DNA of 64,000 bases from positions 992,001 through 1,056,000 of the forward strand of contig JACATO010000039.1 in the NCBI GenBank assembly GCA_018389105.1, in the 5' to 3' direction. This DNA comes from Nautilus pompilius (lineage: Eukaryota; Mollusca; Cephalopoda; Nautilida; Nautilidae). Below are positions 39,401 through 51,996 of the stretch, in pieces (position 1 is the first letter of the stretch; each line of letters opens with the position of its first letter). Under the pieces are notes generated by a model. The model made no database searches and was not told the origin of the DNA. It saw only the letters and a list, made by a program, of their open reading frames with translations. The translations under genes were made by a program, and so were the position numbers.

Positions 39401-42400
39401 TATACAAAAGCAGACAGAACCATTCTCTTTTTTTCTTCACCAGAAATTGATTATATCCAAGGGTTACAACTGCGATTCTCTCTTAGTGAGATTTTTATTT
39501 CAATCAGTGGCAAAAAAATTCATTAGAAACACAACAAAACTTTAAAAATAATCTGTAAGACAAATAATTCACCGCATCACTTCAGTTCATTCCTGAACAA
39601 TGCTAAACGAAAATTCTTGCACCCATAACACCACTGCTAGCAGTAAATATTTCATCCATGCACACAGCGTGTTCGCTGTGTGGAAACTGGTCAGAGGATC
39701 AGTCATTTTTATTAAATACTAGTGCATTGTGTGGCTTAAATTGAAGTGATTGTCAAAAAATTTCAAAATATTTAAATGAAAAAGTCTTTGAGAACCCATT
39801 GGACAGATCAGTGAAGTCCAGAGAATTTGCATTTGTAGAAGTTTTCACTATACCTTCATATCCTTGAACAGGCTTTGGGCCATGGCAGTAATGTGCTGAT
39901 AGTCCTGTTGGAATTGTGCAAATTTAATGATTTAAACAAAAAGATATAGATATGTTGTCAGATAGGCATAGTCATGCTTATACACTCTGCTGCTTCTATC
40001 TAATTTGGAAAAATATTCCAAGCAGATACTACACAACTAGTGAAGAAACACTTTCAAATGTCTACTTGTGTTTCTTATTTATACAAAGGATTCATAGTAA
40101 CAGGTATAAACAAATGTTAGTAAATGTTTCTTTCCAGAAGAATTTTAAAAACTTTAACCGTGTTATTCCTTGCTTCTCATTTGTTTTTTTTTTTTAAGTT
40201 ACATGCTTAATTTTTAGTACAATCAGGAACAATATCGTCAATAAAAATGAAAAAAAAACCCAAAACTTCTAAAGTGTTTTCAACAAACAAGTTGCTTTCT
40301 TTCAGAAAATATCTTTGATCAAATGTTATGAAAAAAAAACTTCATTTCCGCATTGCCAACAAAGCACCATAAAATTAATGAGAGTTGAGAGTAACATCAC
40401 TGACCTTGCATTTGCTGTCAGCTGTTGGATCATAATCATAGAGTAATGCTATAAGTGTCCTGAAAACTTCTGGTTTTTCAAAATAATTATCTTTGATGAT
40501 GTTTAATAGAGCTTGAAGTGGAGCTATGTCAAGCTTGTTTACTGTTTTCAAATCTGAAAAAGAACTGCTGTTAATTAATAAATTCACTTGCAGTAAAGAA
40601 TATCCATGCTACTCACTAACACTACTACAATTTGCCAAACTTTCAACATTTTGTTTGCTTAGTTGAAAGTGCTCTGTTTTTCAGTGCAAGCAGACCATCA
40701 ACATTCTCTGTGTGAAGACTATGCACAAAGGTAATGGCTGCTGACTGTAGGTCGTAGTTAAGTACAAGTGGTAAAAATAGTTGTAGAGAATATAGACAAC
40801 TGCTTCATCGTGTTATGCATTTGAAGGTTGGTTCAGTAAAAGCAGTGGTGGGATTCAGCCAGTTCGCACCAGTTCTTGGAATTTCATGAGTTCCACGAAC
40901 TGGTTGTTAGCCCTTAACTTATTTTATAATCAAAATATAAGGCATGAATCCAATTATTCTTGCTACATATTGCATGATTCATCTTGGTTTTAGAAATATC
41001 TATGGTAACTTTCTACGGCTACAGAAAATAGATAAAACATCCCTTATTAGTAAGTGAAATATTCTATAATTATGCACAGCCACTAGTGGACCTGAGGGGG
41101 GGCTCCGTTAGTTTTCGAATATGAAATGAAAAATAAATGAAAAAGTCAAATTTTTGCAACATAATCAATGGTCGGCTGCTTTCTACAGGCCATTTCAAAT
41201 GAGTTTATCATCTGCTAATTATATTTAGCATTGGTTTGCTGCAGAAAATCTGTTAGTATATCCGATACTTTTGAGCATATTGGACTTTTAAAGCACTTAG
41301 AGCTAAAACAGTTGATTTAGTATTTTAAAACATACAGTATTTTTTTAATTTTCAAAAATACAAAGTTTTATTATTTTAAAAGTTACAGTATTTTTTATGC
41401 TGAACAATGGAGAAAATTAGTTTTGAGCTTGTAATTTGACATTGTATCTGCTGGTTCAACATTGCAGATTGAGCAGTTCTTGCGTGATAAACTGTAAGAA
41501 ATTATTAATTCTTATAATTTCAAGACTTTAAATGTTAAAAAGTATTGTGTTATGTAATTACGTGAACTGGTGAACACTACCAGTTATACTTACAAATGTT
41601 TTCATTACCCGCATTATAGTACTAGGCCATTAGGCCGCTTCTAGTCTAGGCCATTAATAATAATTTTTTTAGATATTCATTTTTGCACATTTAATTTGTA
41701 ATTCCTACTCCTATTACAAGAGGTATCTAAAATAATATTTGTTAGATATGTTTGTAGATGTTTTTATGCTACTACCTTCTGATTATGAAAATTATTCTCG
41801 TAATTACCATTGAATAAAAACACTGTATTTTACATTGTGCAGTGAAAATATTGTAGCAATCCTAGTACCTAGTGAAGCAATTTTTTTTACATTTCAGACT
41901 TCAGCCCTTAAAATGAAGCGGCAACAAAATATACTAGAGTTCATGCGAAAAATCCCAAGAACTGAAAGTTCAAAGGAAGAGGCCAGTGAAGACGTAACAG
42001 TAACACAGCCATCTTTGATGAATGATACTGATGAAACTTCTGCTTCTGATACTGTGCTACCTACAGATGAGGCAGATGCCGCATCATCTCTTCCATTCTG
42101 CTGGAGTATGAAGCAATATGAGGAGTTCCAAAAAAATATGATGGATTGATTGTTCGTAGCAAGAAACTTGGTTGTGATCACTGTGCCAAATTTGATTCCT
42201 TAAACATGAAGGGAATACACGTGTCAATTGAATGGGGAAGCTGCAGTGTTGAAGCCTCAAGGAAGGATAAAACCATCCAGCAAGTATCTCTCAGGAAAAA
42301 AATGAAAGAGCATTTTTCATCAAAGGCACATATTGTTTGTGTAAAGCAACTACAGGATCATGCAGATGATGCAATTACAAAATGCATTGATAAAACGAAC

Positions 42401-45400
42401 CAGAAACATTTTGCCTCTACATGCAGAGTTTTCAATACAGTCTACAGTTTAGCAAAAAGAAGTAGGCCATTTTCTGATGTTGAAGATGAGATTGAGCTTC
42501 AAATAAAAAATGGATTTGACATGGGTGTTGGACTTCATTCTCGCAAAACTGCTGTGAAAATAGTTGATCACATTGCAAAGGAGATAATAAATGAAATATT
42601 TACCAAAATTATTGAACAAAATTTAGAAATCTGTGTCATCGTGTGATGAAGCTTCAACCATATCTAGTAAGCCTGTTGTTATAATTTTTTTTGAAGATTG
42701 AAGATTGTGATCTATCACCAACAATTTTCTTTGATTTGGTCGAATTGGAAGGACAGGGAGCACAAACAATATACGCATCTTTGTTAAAGAGTTTGGTGGA
42801 TTTGATAATGAATATTTGAGAAATAATTTGATTGCTTTCTGTTCAGATGGGGCAAGTGTAATGCTTGGCCGCAATTCTGGGGTAGGCATTAGACTTAAAA
42901 ATGATTTTCCTAACATTGTCATTGGCATTGTTTAAATCATCATTTTCAACTTGTTTTGGACGATTCTGTGAATGATATAAAACAAGTGAATCACTTCAAA
43001 ATATTCATGGATAAAATCTACACAATCTTTCACCAATCAAACAAAAACCAAATTCAACTCTTCAAAATTTCAGAAGAACTTGGACAACAAATTCTGAAGA
43101 TAGGTAGAGTTCTGGGACCAAGATGGGCTGCTTGCAGTCTAAGATCTGCACTTGCTGTGTGGCGTGCTTATCCAGCATTGTACAAATATTTCTCTAGTGA
43201 GACAAAACATTCAGGGATAGATGCTCGTCTTTGCAACAAGCATTTCTTGGATGATTTGGAACTGATGATAGATATACTGCAAGAAATTTCCTTACTTTCT
43301 AATGCCCTTCAAGCTAGAAGTTTAACTTTGCCAAGAGTTGAAAAACTAATAAAAAGGTCCATTAAGGCATTTGAAATGCTCAAAGAAAGTAAGGGAACCT
43401 TTGAAAAGGAAATTGATGTCAGAGTTGCTTCAGATGCCTTTAAGGATATTCAGTTCGTTGAAAACAACAAAGTTGTTAGCCTTCCTCGTCAAAAGCTACT
43501 GGAGGCAGTGGTATAAAATATGAAAAACAGGTTGATGGACTGTGATCATTTAACATCAAAGAACAATGAACAAGAAAATGACAACAAAATTCATGAACTG
43601 ATAAACTTGCTTGAGCCAAATTCGTGGAACATTGAGGAAGTTGTTGTACCCTGGAAAGCTTCAGAAGAAAATCTGAGTGAATTCAGTGAAGTTTTCCATC
43701 ATGAAATCAGCATTAATGATTTCCGTGACTATATGGAAAATGTCCTACAAAATTCCCACAACCCTGCGATTCCTCAAAGTGTACAAAAGGCTAAAAATAT
43801 TGTCCTATTGCTGTCAGTTCTGGAGAGGCAGAAAGAGGTTTTTCAAGAATGAATATTATATATTCAGATAAAAGAAGCCGCCTTACAGTTGAGAATGTAG
43901 CAAACCTTATGACAATTAATCTGATTGGCCTCCCATTGGACTCATGGGATGCCACTCCTTCGGTCAAAACATGGCTTAGAAAAAACCACTCTGCTGATGA
44001 CAACAGGGTCAAACAAAAGAAAGCTAAAGACATTGATGACAATCAAGTGGCTATTTGGAAATTTTTAAAGTGAAAGATTACAAATGTTAAATTAATAAAA
44101 GACTCAGGTAAAGAATTTTTGTTATTATTTTTTTGCCAAAATGGTAACATTCAATGGAAATGCAGCAAACACTATAGTATTTTTATTTTTACCTAGCTCA
44201 GAAAACTGAAGAATACATAAAATCATAAAATTTATAAACAGTAATATGTATAATTAATAATAATAGTAATAATAATTCAAAAAGCACAAACAATCAAACA
44301 TGTATATACATAGATGTATCTTCGTATTACTTAGTTCATTAACTATATAGTCTAATATAGAGTCTCTTCGATGTTATTATAGTGATGCTTTAACCATTGT
44401 TTAGACATTTTTTTAATTTGGGAAATAATTATAATTAATAATTTGATTTGCTAAACTGTAGAACGCGGCAGGCCGGCAGCCCAAAGATCAACCTTTGGAC
44501 CTATATCGGGCCAAACTGACAACATGCTTTTTGTGAGAGAACCGGTTGTTAAAATATTTGAATCCCACCACTGAGTAAAAGGTTATTTTAATTATCTTCA
44601 CAATATCTGAGAATCATTCTAATTTTGTACATTGTAAATTCTGTGAGTTAGTTAATTTCATTTATTTTTATTTAAGGCTTATTTTAAGTGCCCCAGGAGC
44701 ATGCAGCCCTTACTATTTAACAAAGTAATCAAGTGCCTTTCTAAAGGATTTTTTTTGTATTCTTCCATTAACTACTGAGTGTTATTAAATAAACTATCGA
44801 AATAAAACACTTTCTTTCATTTTGAACTCTAGTTTAATTTGAGTTCTAGTTTTTTTATTATTAAAATATATATATCTTTTTGGATTCTTATTTTTGATAT
44901 AAATCAATAAAACAATAAATGGCCCAGTTTTCATGATCTTCCACCATCACTAAATGAAGTGGTATTTACTGTAATTCATTACAAAATAAGAAAAAGGTAA
45001 AAGATTGTCAGAATGCCTTTAGATCAACCATAATTCATTGATATATCCATCTGTATAAACATGTTCATTTAATGAAAATTTTCATTTTAGTCCTTTCTTT
45101 ATCACACTTAGAAGCTGGACTCATTAAAATTACTCCTGCTAAGTCACATCAAATTCCAGTGATTGCTCAGAAAAGCATTAACATTCTACCACAAATAATA
45201 ATGATCTTCCTTTGTAACTTAAGATGTCCATTTACATAATACAGGTAAACACCTGGGTGTGTGAATTTTTTTACAGTGAAGAGCTGCTGCAACCACACTT
45301 TTAGGAAGTGTGACCCGTTGTCAAGGAATATTTGAGAAGACCAGAAAACTGCAGAACTTTTAACCCAGATAGCAATCTGCCAATCAGCTAACAACCAGGT

Positions 45401-46807
45401 ACTCAATGCCAGGTAAACAAGAACTATTTGGAGTAAGGGAGCCTGACTAAGGTTTTGCCTTGCCAGAGAACCAAACCCAGATGTTTTTGTTTGTGAGGCG
45501 AGTGCACTATCTACTATACTATGGGAATTCAAACAAGACAGATCACTTGTGGAAAGATTGATTACCGTTGAGGTTCTGAATTGGTGAAATGATGACCAAA
45601 TAAACTGTAAAAAAAAGAAAATGTCAAACAACTTTGGGCATACTCTAAAAAACCAGTTGACTGCTATCTAAGCTAGTTATTTTGAAATGCTAAAAGAAAA
45701 TGACTGAAAACATGTAAAAACAATAATTAATGCCAAAGTATAATAAATCCAGTGTTAATGTGTGAAAAAATGGCTAAAATGATAATTTGTATTCTGTAGG
45801 ATGAGGCATTAATTCACCCAAGTAAAATTTATCAAGATTATTTTTCCAATGTTTACACATAATTTTGGAGACTATTGTACATACTATCCCAAATTAATCT
45901 CCCAACATACAGAATACATACATCAACGGTAAACAATATTCCAAGTAAGTTATACCCTATGATTTTAGGAACAACACTCGCATGCATAAGTTTTCTCCAC
46001 TTTTAAATGTCATCGATTAATATTTTGAAAGCTTTTTTTTTTTTTTTTCTAAATAGAAAGCAGCAGCTTAGAAATGCACAATGGTAATTGCAATACACAA
46101 ATCAAACACACCGGAAAGATGGAAATTACCATTTTTTGGCTGGAAGAAACAAATTAATTTCCTGCTAAAGATCAGAGTTTTATATTCTTCCTTCTTGCCT
46201 AATTGATTCTGTCATTTTATGTTTAATTATGTTATTTGTATTTCATCAATCCAATACATGCTGTGTTTAGATTCAATATTTATTTTAGTTTATAGCCAGA
46301 TGAGCGAGTGCGTATCTGCCAAGGCAGAAATTATGTGGTGGCGCTTCCCAGTATGTTTTAACCCATTTCTTCTAATCAATCATGCATGTCAATGCCTAGG
46401 GATGTTTACAGGTAACTTATTATAAGCTTGTGAACAGAACATTTCAGAGGGTCAGATATTATATAGTATTCTTTCAGTTGTCCGTGAAGCCTACTTCTCA
46501 AAAATTATCCAATACTCATCTGTTACTACCCTTTTTATCACTGAAGGATTTGGCAGCATGCAGCAGTAATTGAGAGAAATTTCTATGGCTTCCCACAGCA
46601 AACACCATTACAATTCATGTCTTTATAAAATTAATTTAATTTCACATTAGTGAACTGCATAAAAGTTAAAAGTTAATTAAATTGTGAATTTCCTGAATGT
46701 CTAATGAAATTTCGAATTGCTAAAATTCTTGTTGAAATTCTGGATTATTAAAAATTTTTAACCAAGATAGTTAAAAATAAATAAATAAAGATCGAGTACT
46801 TACCCAT
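36491..46807 (-). CDS. PAH-like domain protein, 468 aa, unnamed family
   Basis: Exons on the minus strand: 46804-46816 (ATG at 46805-46807), 45566-45604, 40405-40553, 39854-39904, 38469-38599, 36491-37523. Frame is kept through all junctions (469 codons with stop). Residues about 16-110 form two helical blocks. The first contains LQALLNII and [16 protein letters not shown]; the second contains [27 protein letters not shown]. Spacing and the HPD/LLP pattern resemble a PAH (paired amphipathic helix) domain as in Sin3. The rest (125-468) is one large exon, low complexity and probably disordered: Ser/Thr/Pro-rich, a VKIE SUMO-type site at 230-233, a poly-Ser run at 385-394, and a basic C-terminus. 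I infer a nuclear, perhaps corepressor-linked protein. I do not recognise the family; a GON4L-type PAH protein is one alternative. Confidence 0.75.
40835..44581 (+). mobile_element. hAT transposon with perfect 8-bp target duplication
   Basis: The element runs from 40843 to 44573. It starts CAGTGGTGGGATTCA and ends TGAATCCCACCACTG, exact inverted termini. AGTAAAAG flanks both sides (40835-40842, 44574-44581), the 8-bp duplication typical of hAT. The plus-strand transposase resembles the KIAA1586/ZMYM-like hAT group. The N-terminus begins at ATG 41913. A Cys/His zinc-finger-like region (LGCDHCAKF) lies near 42166. The catalytic-core [14 protein letters not shown] lies near 42846. The C-terminal hATC dimerisation region ([13 protein letters not shown]) lies near 43820 and ends at 44073. 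Frameshifts at about 42135 and 42640, and others later, inactivate it. It is inserted in the largest intron of the PAH-like gene, opposite to transcription. Confidence 0.92.
45250..45530 (-). repeat. tRNA-derived SINE
   Basis: The minus strand from about 45525 begins with an A-box-like TAGTATAGTAGATAGTGCAC followed by TCGCCTCAC. A B-box-like GGGTTTGGTTCT comes about 30 nt later. This is the order and spacing of a tRNA gene head. A non-tRNA body follows down to about 45250. It is next to the small coding exon at 45566-45604. The tail boundary is uncertain. Confidence 0.55.
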
Positions 46808-46816
46808 ATTTTAAAC
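46804..46816 (-). other. 13-nt start-codon exon of the PAH-like gene
   Basis: On the minus strand a run of about 25 pyrimidines ends in TTTAG, then 13 nt with ATGG at the end, then GTAAGT. ATG plus the first base of the next codon joins exon 45566-45604 in frame (M V Y L V I I S P). If the acceptor is used, this is a microexon carrying the initiation codon. If not, it is the 3' end of a longer 5' UTR exon. Confidence 0.55.
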
Positions 46817-47037
46817 CTAAAAAAAAAAAAGAAAAAAAGGGGGGACTTATTTAATGAATAATTAACGAGAAACAGCTGCACAATATTCGGAATAATTGTT
46901 TTCTGTGTAATAAAATCGAGCATAAGATGTGTGTAATGAGAAAGAAGGATTTTAACTCTGTTTACTAGGACAGTTTTACCTGCCAGGTGTCAAAATGACT
47001 TAAAAGGGTAAAAGAACAATACCCCTCCAAAAATATA

Positions 47038-48003
47038 TATTTATGGTGTTCAACCCTCAAAACATGAACCAAACTACACTTCCCTCACAAGTGGATCATC
47101 TACATCCAGGTATTTATGGTGGTCAACCCTCAAAACATGAACCAAACTACACTTCCCTCACAAGTGGATCATCTACATCCACATCTGCATTATAGTAGGT
47201 ATTTATGGTGGTCAACCCTCAAAACATGAACCAAACTACACTTCCCTCACAAGTGGATCATCTACATCCACATATACATTATAGTAGGTATTTATGGTGT
47301 TCAACGCTCAAAACATGAACCAAACTACACTTCCCTCACAAGTGGATCATCTACATCCACATCTACATTATAGTAGGTATTTATGGTGTTCAATCCTCAA
47401 AACATGAACCAAACTACACTTCCCTCACAAGTGGATCATCTACATCCACATATGCATTATAGTAGGTATTTATGGTGTTCAACGCTCAAAACATGAACCA
47501 AACTACACTTCCCTCACAAGTGGATCATCTACATCCACATCTGCATTATAGTAGGTATTTATGGTGGTCAACCCTCAAAACATGAACCAAACTATACTTC
47601 CCTCACAAGTGGATCATCTACATCCACATCTACATTATAGTAGGTATTTATGGTGTTCAACCCTCAAAACATGAACCAAACTACACTTCCCTCACAAGTG
47701 GATCATCTACATCCACATATGCATTATAGTAGGTATTTATGGTGTTCAACGCTCAAAACATGAACCAAACTACACTTCCCTCACAAGTGGATCATCTACA
47801 TCCACATATGCATTATAGTAGGTATTTATGGTGTTCAACGCTCAAAACATGAACCAAACTACACTTCCCTCACAAGTGGATCATCTACATCCACATCTAC
47901 ATTATAGTAGGTATTTATGGTGTTCAACGCTCAAAACATGAACCAAACTACACTTCCCTCACAAGTGGATCATCTACATCCACATCTGCATTATAGCAGG
48001 TAA
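47038..48003. repeat. Tandem array, 89-bp unit, about 11 copies
   Basis: Each unit begins GGTATTTATGGTG and contains CTCAAAACATGAACCAAACT and AAGTGGATCATCTACATCCA, ending near CATTATAGTA. Successive starts at 47109, 47198 and 47287 give an 89-bp period. The first copy lacks about 20 bp. Copies differ at a few recurrent positions (GTGTTC/GTGGTC, CAACGC/CAACCC, CTGCAT/CTACAT/ATGCAT), so variants are shuffled along the array. It lies between the start exon of the PAH-like gene and the GC-rich block. No coding frame is conserved. Confidence 0.95.
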
Positions 48004-48050
48004 AACAGGGTCTGGCTTACAAGGGTTAACCCAAACAGTAAGTTAACCCG

Positions 48051-48780
48051 TCATCGACCTCTCAAAGTCAGCAATGGAAACCAACGAACGATGAAGGGGC
48101 CGAGATTACACAGTGATATTACCAGGCGGACTCTCACACAGGGAGAATTAACTCTCTGCCGACAGGAAAGCGTTCCACCAAACCCAGTGCAGTTGGCTTG
48201 GTGATGGTGGGGGGGGGAGGAGAAAGAAAAACTGGCGGAGGATGCATCTTTGTGACGACCAGCCGCTGCAGATCCCTCGCCTTCACGAAAGACCAGGGGT
48301 ATCCAGGAGAGACGGACCCGGGGGCGGGGGGAGGGGGGGTGATGAGTTGCTGGCCGGCTGTTAGTTACACCCGCCAGTAATTCCCAAGAGGCTGTGTGAG
48401 ATCTCGGTGGTGGTCTCTTCCCTGTTCCCCGGGGCGGGGAGATTCCCACCACTTCCTCCATCGAGGTTTTCTCAGAGCAGTCGGGCTGGGAGGGGGAGCG
48501 ACACCGAAGGGAGCCGCACAGAGCGAGGTTCCACCACGGCGGCGTTTCTAAGAACAAAGCCCGGTGTTCGCCACACACGGAACTCCCCTCTGAGAATCAT
48601 GCTGTCCGCCGAAGCAGCCGTCCCCCTACCACCTGGACTGGATGCCTGAGAGCTGCTTCGGCGGGAAAAGCGGCGGAGAGAGGCTTCGGACATCAATACC
48701 TACGGGCGGGCAGATCAATCGCTCGTCTGCTCGGGGGAGACGGCGGGCGGACAAGTACGACCGGGAAATCCATTGGTCGG
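48051..48780. promoter_or_regulatory. GC-rich CpG block, probable promoter of the PAH-like gene
   Basis: A sharp rise in GC and CpG content with G-runs, bounded by AT-rich DNA on both sides. It lies 1.3-2 kb upstream of the minus-strand start exon. Several overlapping open frames on both strands are best explained by low stop frequency in GC-rich DNA. I infer a promoter and non-coding first exon for the minus-strand gene. Confidence 0.45.
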
Positions 48781-49455
48781 CTTCCACCTAAAATCACCGG
48801 GGGAAAATCGGAAATCGGGACGGAACATTTCCCTAAGGTTTTTATAAAATCTTTGTTGTTTTTTTCCGTTGGATAATTCTGTCTTTAACTCCATAAATAC
48901 CCAAAAATTCCGCCACTCGAGATCTCTCCATTTTTTCCTCATTCCAGCTGCCATTACAAGCAAATGTCGGAGTGGCGGCAGCATTACTTATTATTATTAT
49001 TAATATTATTATTATTATTATTTTCTAGATCACTGAAAAATATTTGGAATTGTTTTTTTTTTTTTACAGATTAATTAAAATATATAATTCAATTTAAAAA
49101 CAAAACAAACTACGCTTTTCTCTTACTGCAGCCGCGAGCAAAAGCCAACCTTTTCCCTCTCTTTTATCACTCGCTTATTAATGTGCTTTGTTTTACACCT
49201 GGAAATTAGTATATAAAAAATAAAATTTTAAAAAGGTAAAAACACAACGATATTTCTTTCCATCGATTGGGAGCTGGACGATGTCTTTGAGTTCGTTCTC
49301 TTCCAGGCGTCGGGTGGGGGGGGGTTCGTTTCTGCGATCCTGTTCGAGCAGTGACCGTTACCCTGCTAACATGCTGCTGTTAATCAATGGACTCCTGCCC
49401 CAATAACCTTTATTCACAGAGAACTATTCTCATGTCCCGTCGGAAAAAAAGTGAA

Positions 49456-49487
<32 letters not shown>

Positions 49488-49730
49488 ATAGTAATATCAG
49501 GCAGATCAGAGAGAGGAGGGGGGGGGGTTAGGTAGAAAAAAGTGCAGAAGTACATCAACCTGCAAACGGAGTGAAGTAGGATGTGGCGGCGGTTAGAACA
49601 AGCATAAAGCCAACTGTAGTCGCAAACGCCGGGGTTGTGAACGAGATCATGAAAAAGATAATTACTGGCTCTAATAGGGGATCCATCAAGTTCAAAAATG
49701 TTTCAGTAACGGGCAAGGCCCGAAAGATAG

Positions 49731-49781
<51 letters not shown>

Positions 49782-51996
49782 AACGAGATTCTGAGTGAGA
49801 AGTAGGTTGTTCCTGAGCTCTTCGGTCTGGTGTATAGAGATTTCACAGCTGGGGTTTTCTTCTTCCCCACAAAGTATACTAACCGTCAACGTACAATCTC
49901 ATGTACTCTGATTTTTAAATTTTAAAAAATTTTTAAAAAATTACTGTAGTGGAAAAACTCCATTTCTCGCGGGGTCTATTATTCTTAAACTGCATTGATG
50001 AGTTTTATATGTAGTCATGAAGGATCCCTTTCTCGGACTTCTAATGGATATAGGGGTGGTTAATCTCTTCCAAAAATATAATTAATTACTGTTAAATTAC
50101 ACAAGTGAATGACCGATGGCTGTTTACACCAACTATCTTCTGCATCATGAAACTGCTTTTGAGAGAAAATAATCATTGCCTTCGCACTTTCCGTTAAAAT
50201 ATCCAGTATCACGGCCCTTCAGTTACTTCTTTATCAATAAATAATCATTAGAGTATACTTTTTACTGGTAGTGTATTTGGGTGGCCTCCTTATGATTAAA
50301 TTCTATAGCAAATCCCGTTCTCACGTAAACACGTGACGCTTAACGATCGTATTTTAACATTTTCACGGAAACCTTTCAGCCAACAATGGAGCCTGTAGTT
50401 GGAGATCAATAAGAGTGCACCACGTTTGTATCGTCAATATTTATCTGTTTCACCGTTTTTTGTATGCTTCCGTGTTAAATAGTTTTTGACTCTCGCAACC
50501 CCACAATCACTCACGCGTGTCGTTAGTCAATCTAGTTCTTTTCCGTCATCGGTGTAATTAAACATTTTGACAGCACCGTTTCGTAGTCTCCATGGGTACC
50601 AAACAAATGCACGTGGCCGCATCGACCGGTTCTCAAATTCATCTCGTAACGGTAGAATCTTATTCTATAGAGAAAGATGGAAGAAATATCTATACAGTTG
50701 CCTAGATATTAGTTCAACCCCCCTCCCCAGACACCTAGTTATTTTAGGGGAGTGAAAAAACGAATTATCTAAAAGCTGCTCTAAAATGGATTCAAACACG
50801 TTTACTACAATAAACGGGCAGAGTACGGAGAACGTCTTTCAGTTTCTGTATAGTTCCAAGTTCACGTTGTTATCCGCAATCTTTCATTTCAGCGGACGAT
50901 GAAGTGTACAATGTCTAATTTTGTGATGTATGCCGCCATTGCGCAGCGTCTTTCGTATAGTCGCTGGTTTTCGGTTTGCGGACGAAATTCTAGTGCAAAG
51001 AAATATCTTGGTCATAACCACGCGCAGATAAGCAAGGTCTCTGATATATAAGGTCTCATATATATAAGGTCTCTGGTATATATGTGCAGGGTTATAAGTA
51101 TTTAAAATGGAAGGATCAGAACACTCCATATTTCTCATTTTACTACACCATGTTTTTATTTTTATGGGGACGTAGAGCATAATGGGGACCAGACTTCAGA
51201 GCGCAGTAGAACTAGGGAGCTTGTGAATGCTTCTGCTTGAGTGGCATCAGTTTTTTTGTTTTTTTTACATTACGTTATTCTAACCTTTTCTAAAGAGATA
51301 ATAAGGTTAACGAAAATAGACAAACATTGGACATATTTCTCTAACAACAGAATTATAAGCAAATGGAGCGAACTGACACCGAGAGCCGTCAACAGTAAAA
51401 GTCTGGATTATTGGAAAAGTGGAGTCAATAAGCACTCTCGGTGCGGGCTCGAACGAACTGAATTGCAACAGTCTGATATTTAAACGTACAAGTTGCGGGA
51501 AAATGTAAACGTAAAGAAATACATTGAAACATACGGGTTAGTTATTGGGTTTTCTTGTTTTTTAAAAAGTATTAGCCAAAACAAAAGGAATTCCGGATCC
51601 TCTTAATGATTTTTATCACGGTAAGAGTAGCTCATTTTTTCCCCATTAGAGAGATTAGGGTTAGTTCAATATGCTGCTGGCGTCATTACACAAACCATCA
51701 TCGATCGCTGATACCGAAACATTTTATCACGACAATGAATTTGCGACCAGAAAGTTTCTTTGTTTACTTCTGGCCTGGAGAAGTCTTTTGTTTTCTGTTC
51801 TACAACATCTCATGGTCGGCCGTAAACGTGAGGGGATGAAGACAAAGACCAAGTAAATTTACCGGTGTATGCTCATATGCAGATCGATACTCGCTGATCA
51901 ATCAATGCGTAGCAGGCGGCTGAAGCTTCGGCAATAGTTGATAAATCGCCGGAACGTCGTCGGCTCTTCGCCATTTGAGGAAAGAAAGTTCTAACA
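48781..51996. other. Non-coding DNA with microsatellites
   Basis: No credible exon was seen. It holds a (TTA)n run at about 48987-49022, a (CTA)n run at about 49455-49487, and (ATAG)n merging into (AG)n at about 49724-49780. Near 51040-51080, TATATAAGGTCTC is repeated with small changes. It probably includes the promoter of the lectin-domain gene at its right end. Confidence 0.5.

Noticed and set aside
47038-48003. CRISPR-like array
   Set aside because: The units are head-to-tail 89-bp repeats with no unique spacers, in an animal genome: a minisatellite.
48051-48578. 175-residue minus-strand open frame in the GC-rich block
   Set aside because: Low-complexity Pro/Arg/Ser composition with overlapping open frames on both strands; typical of GC-rich promoter DNA rather than a gene.
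51040-51080. TATATAAGGTCTC repeats as a promoter or palindrome
   Set aside because: Short and imperfect; 0.9 kb from the nearest start codon with no supporting element.
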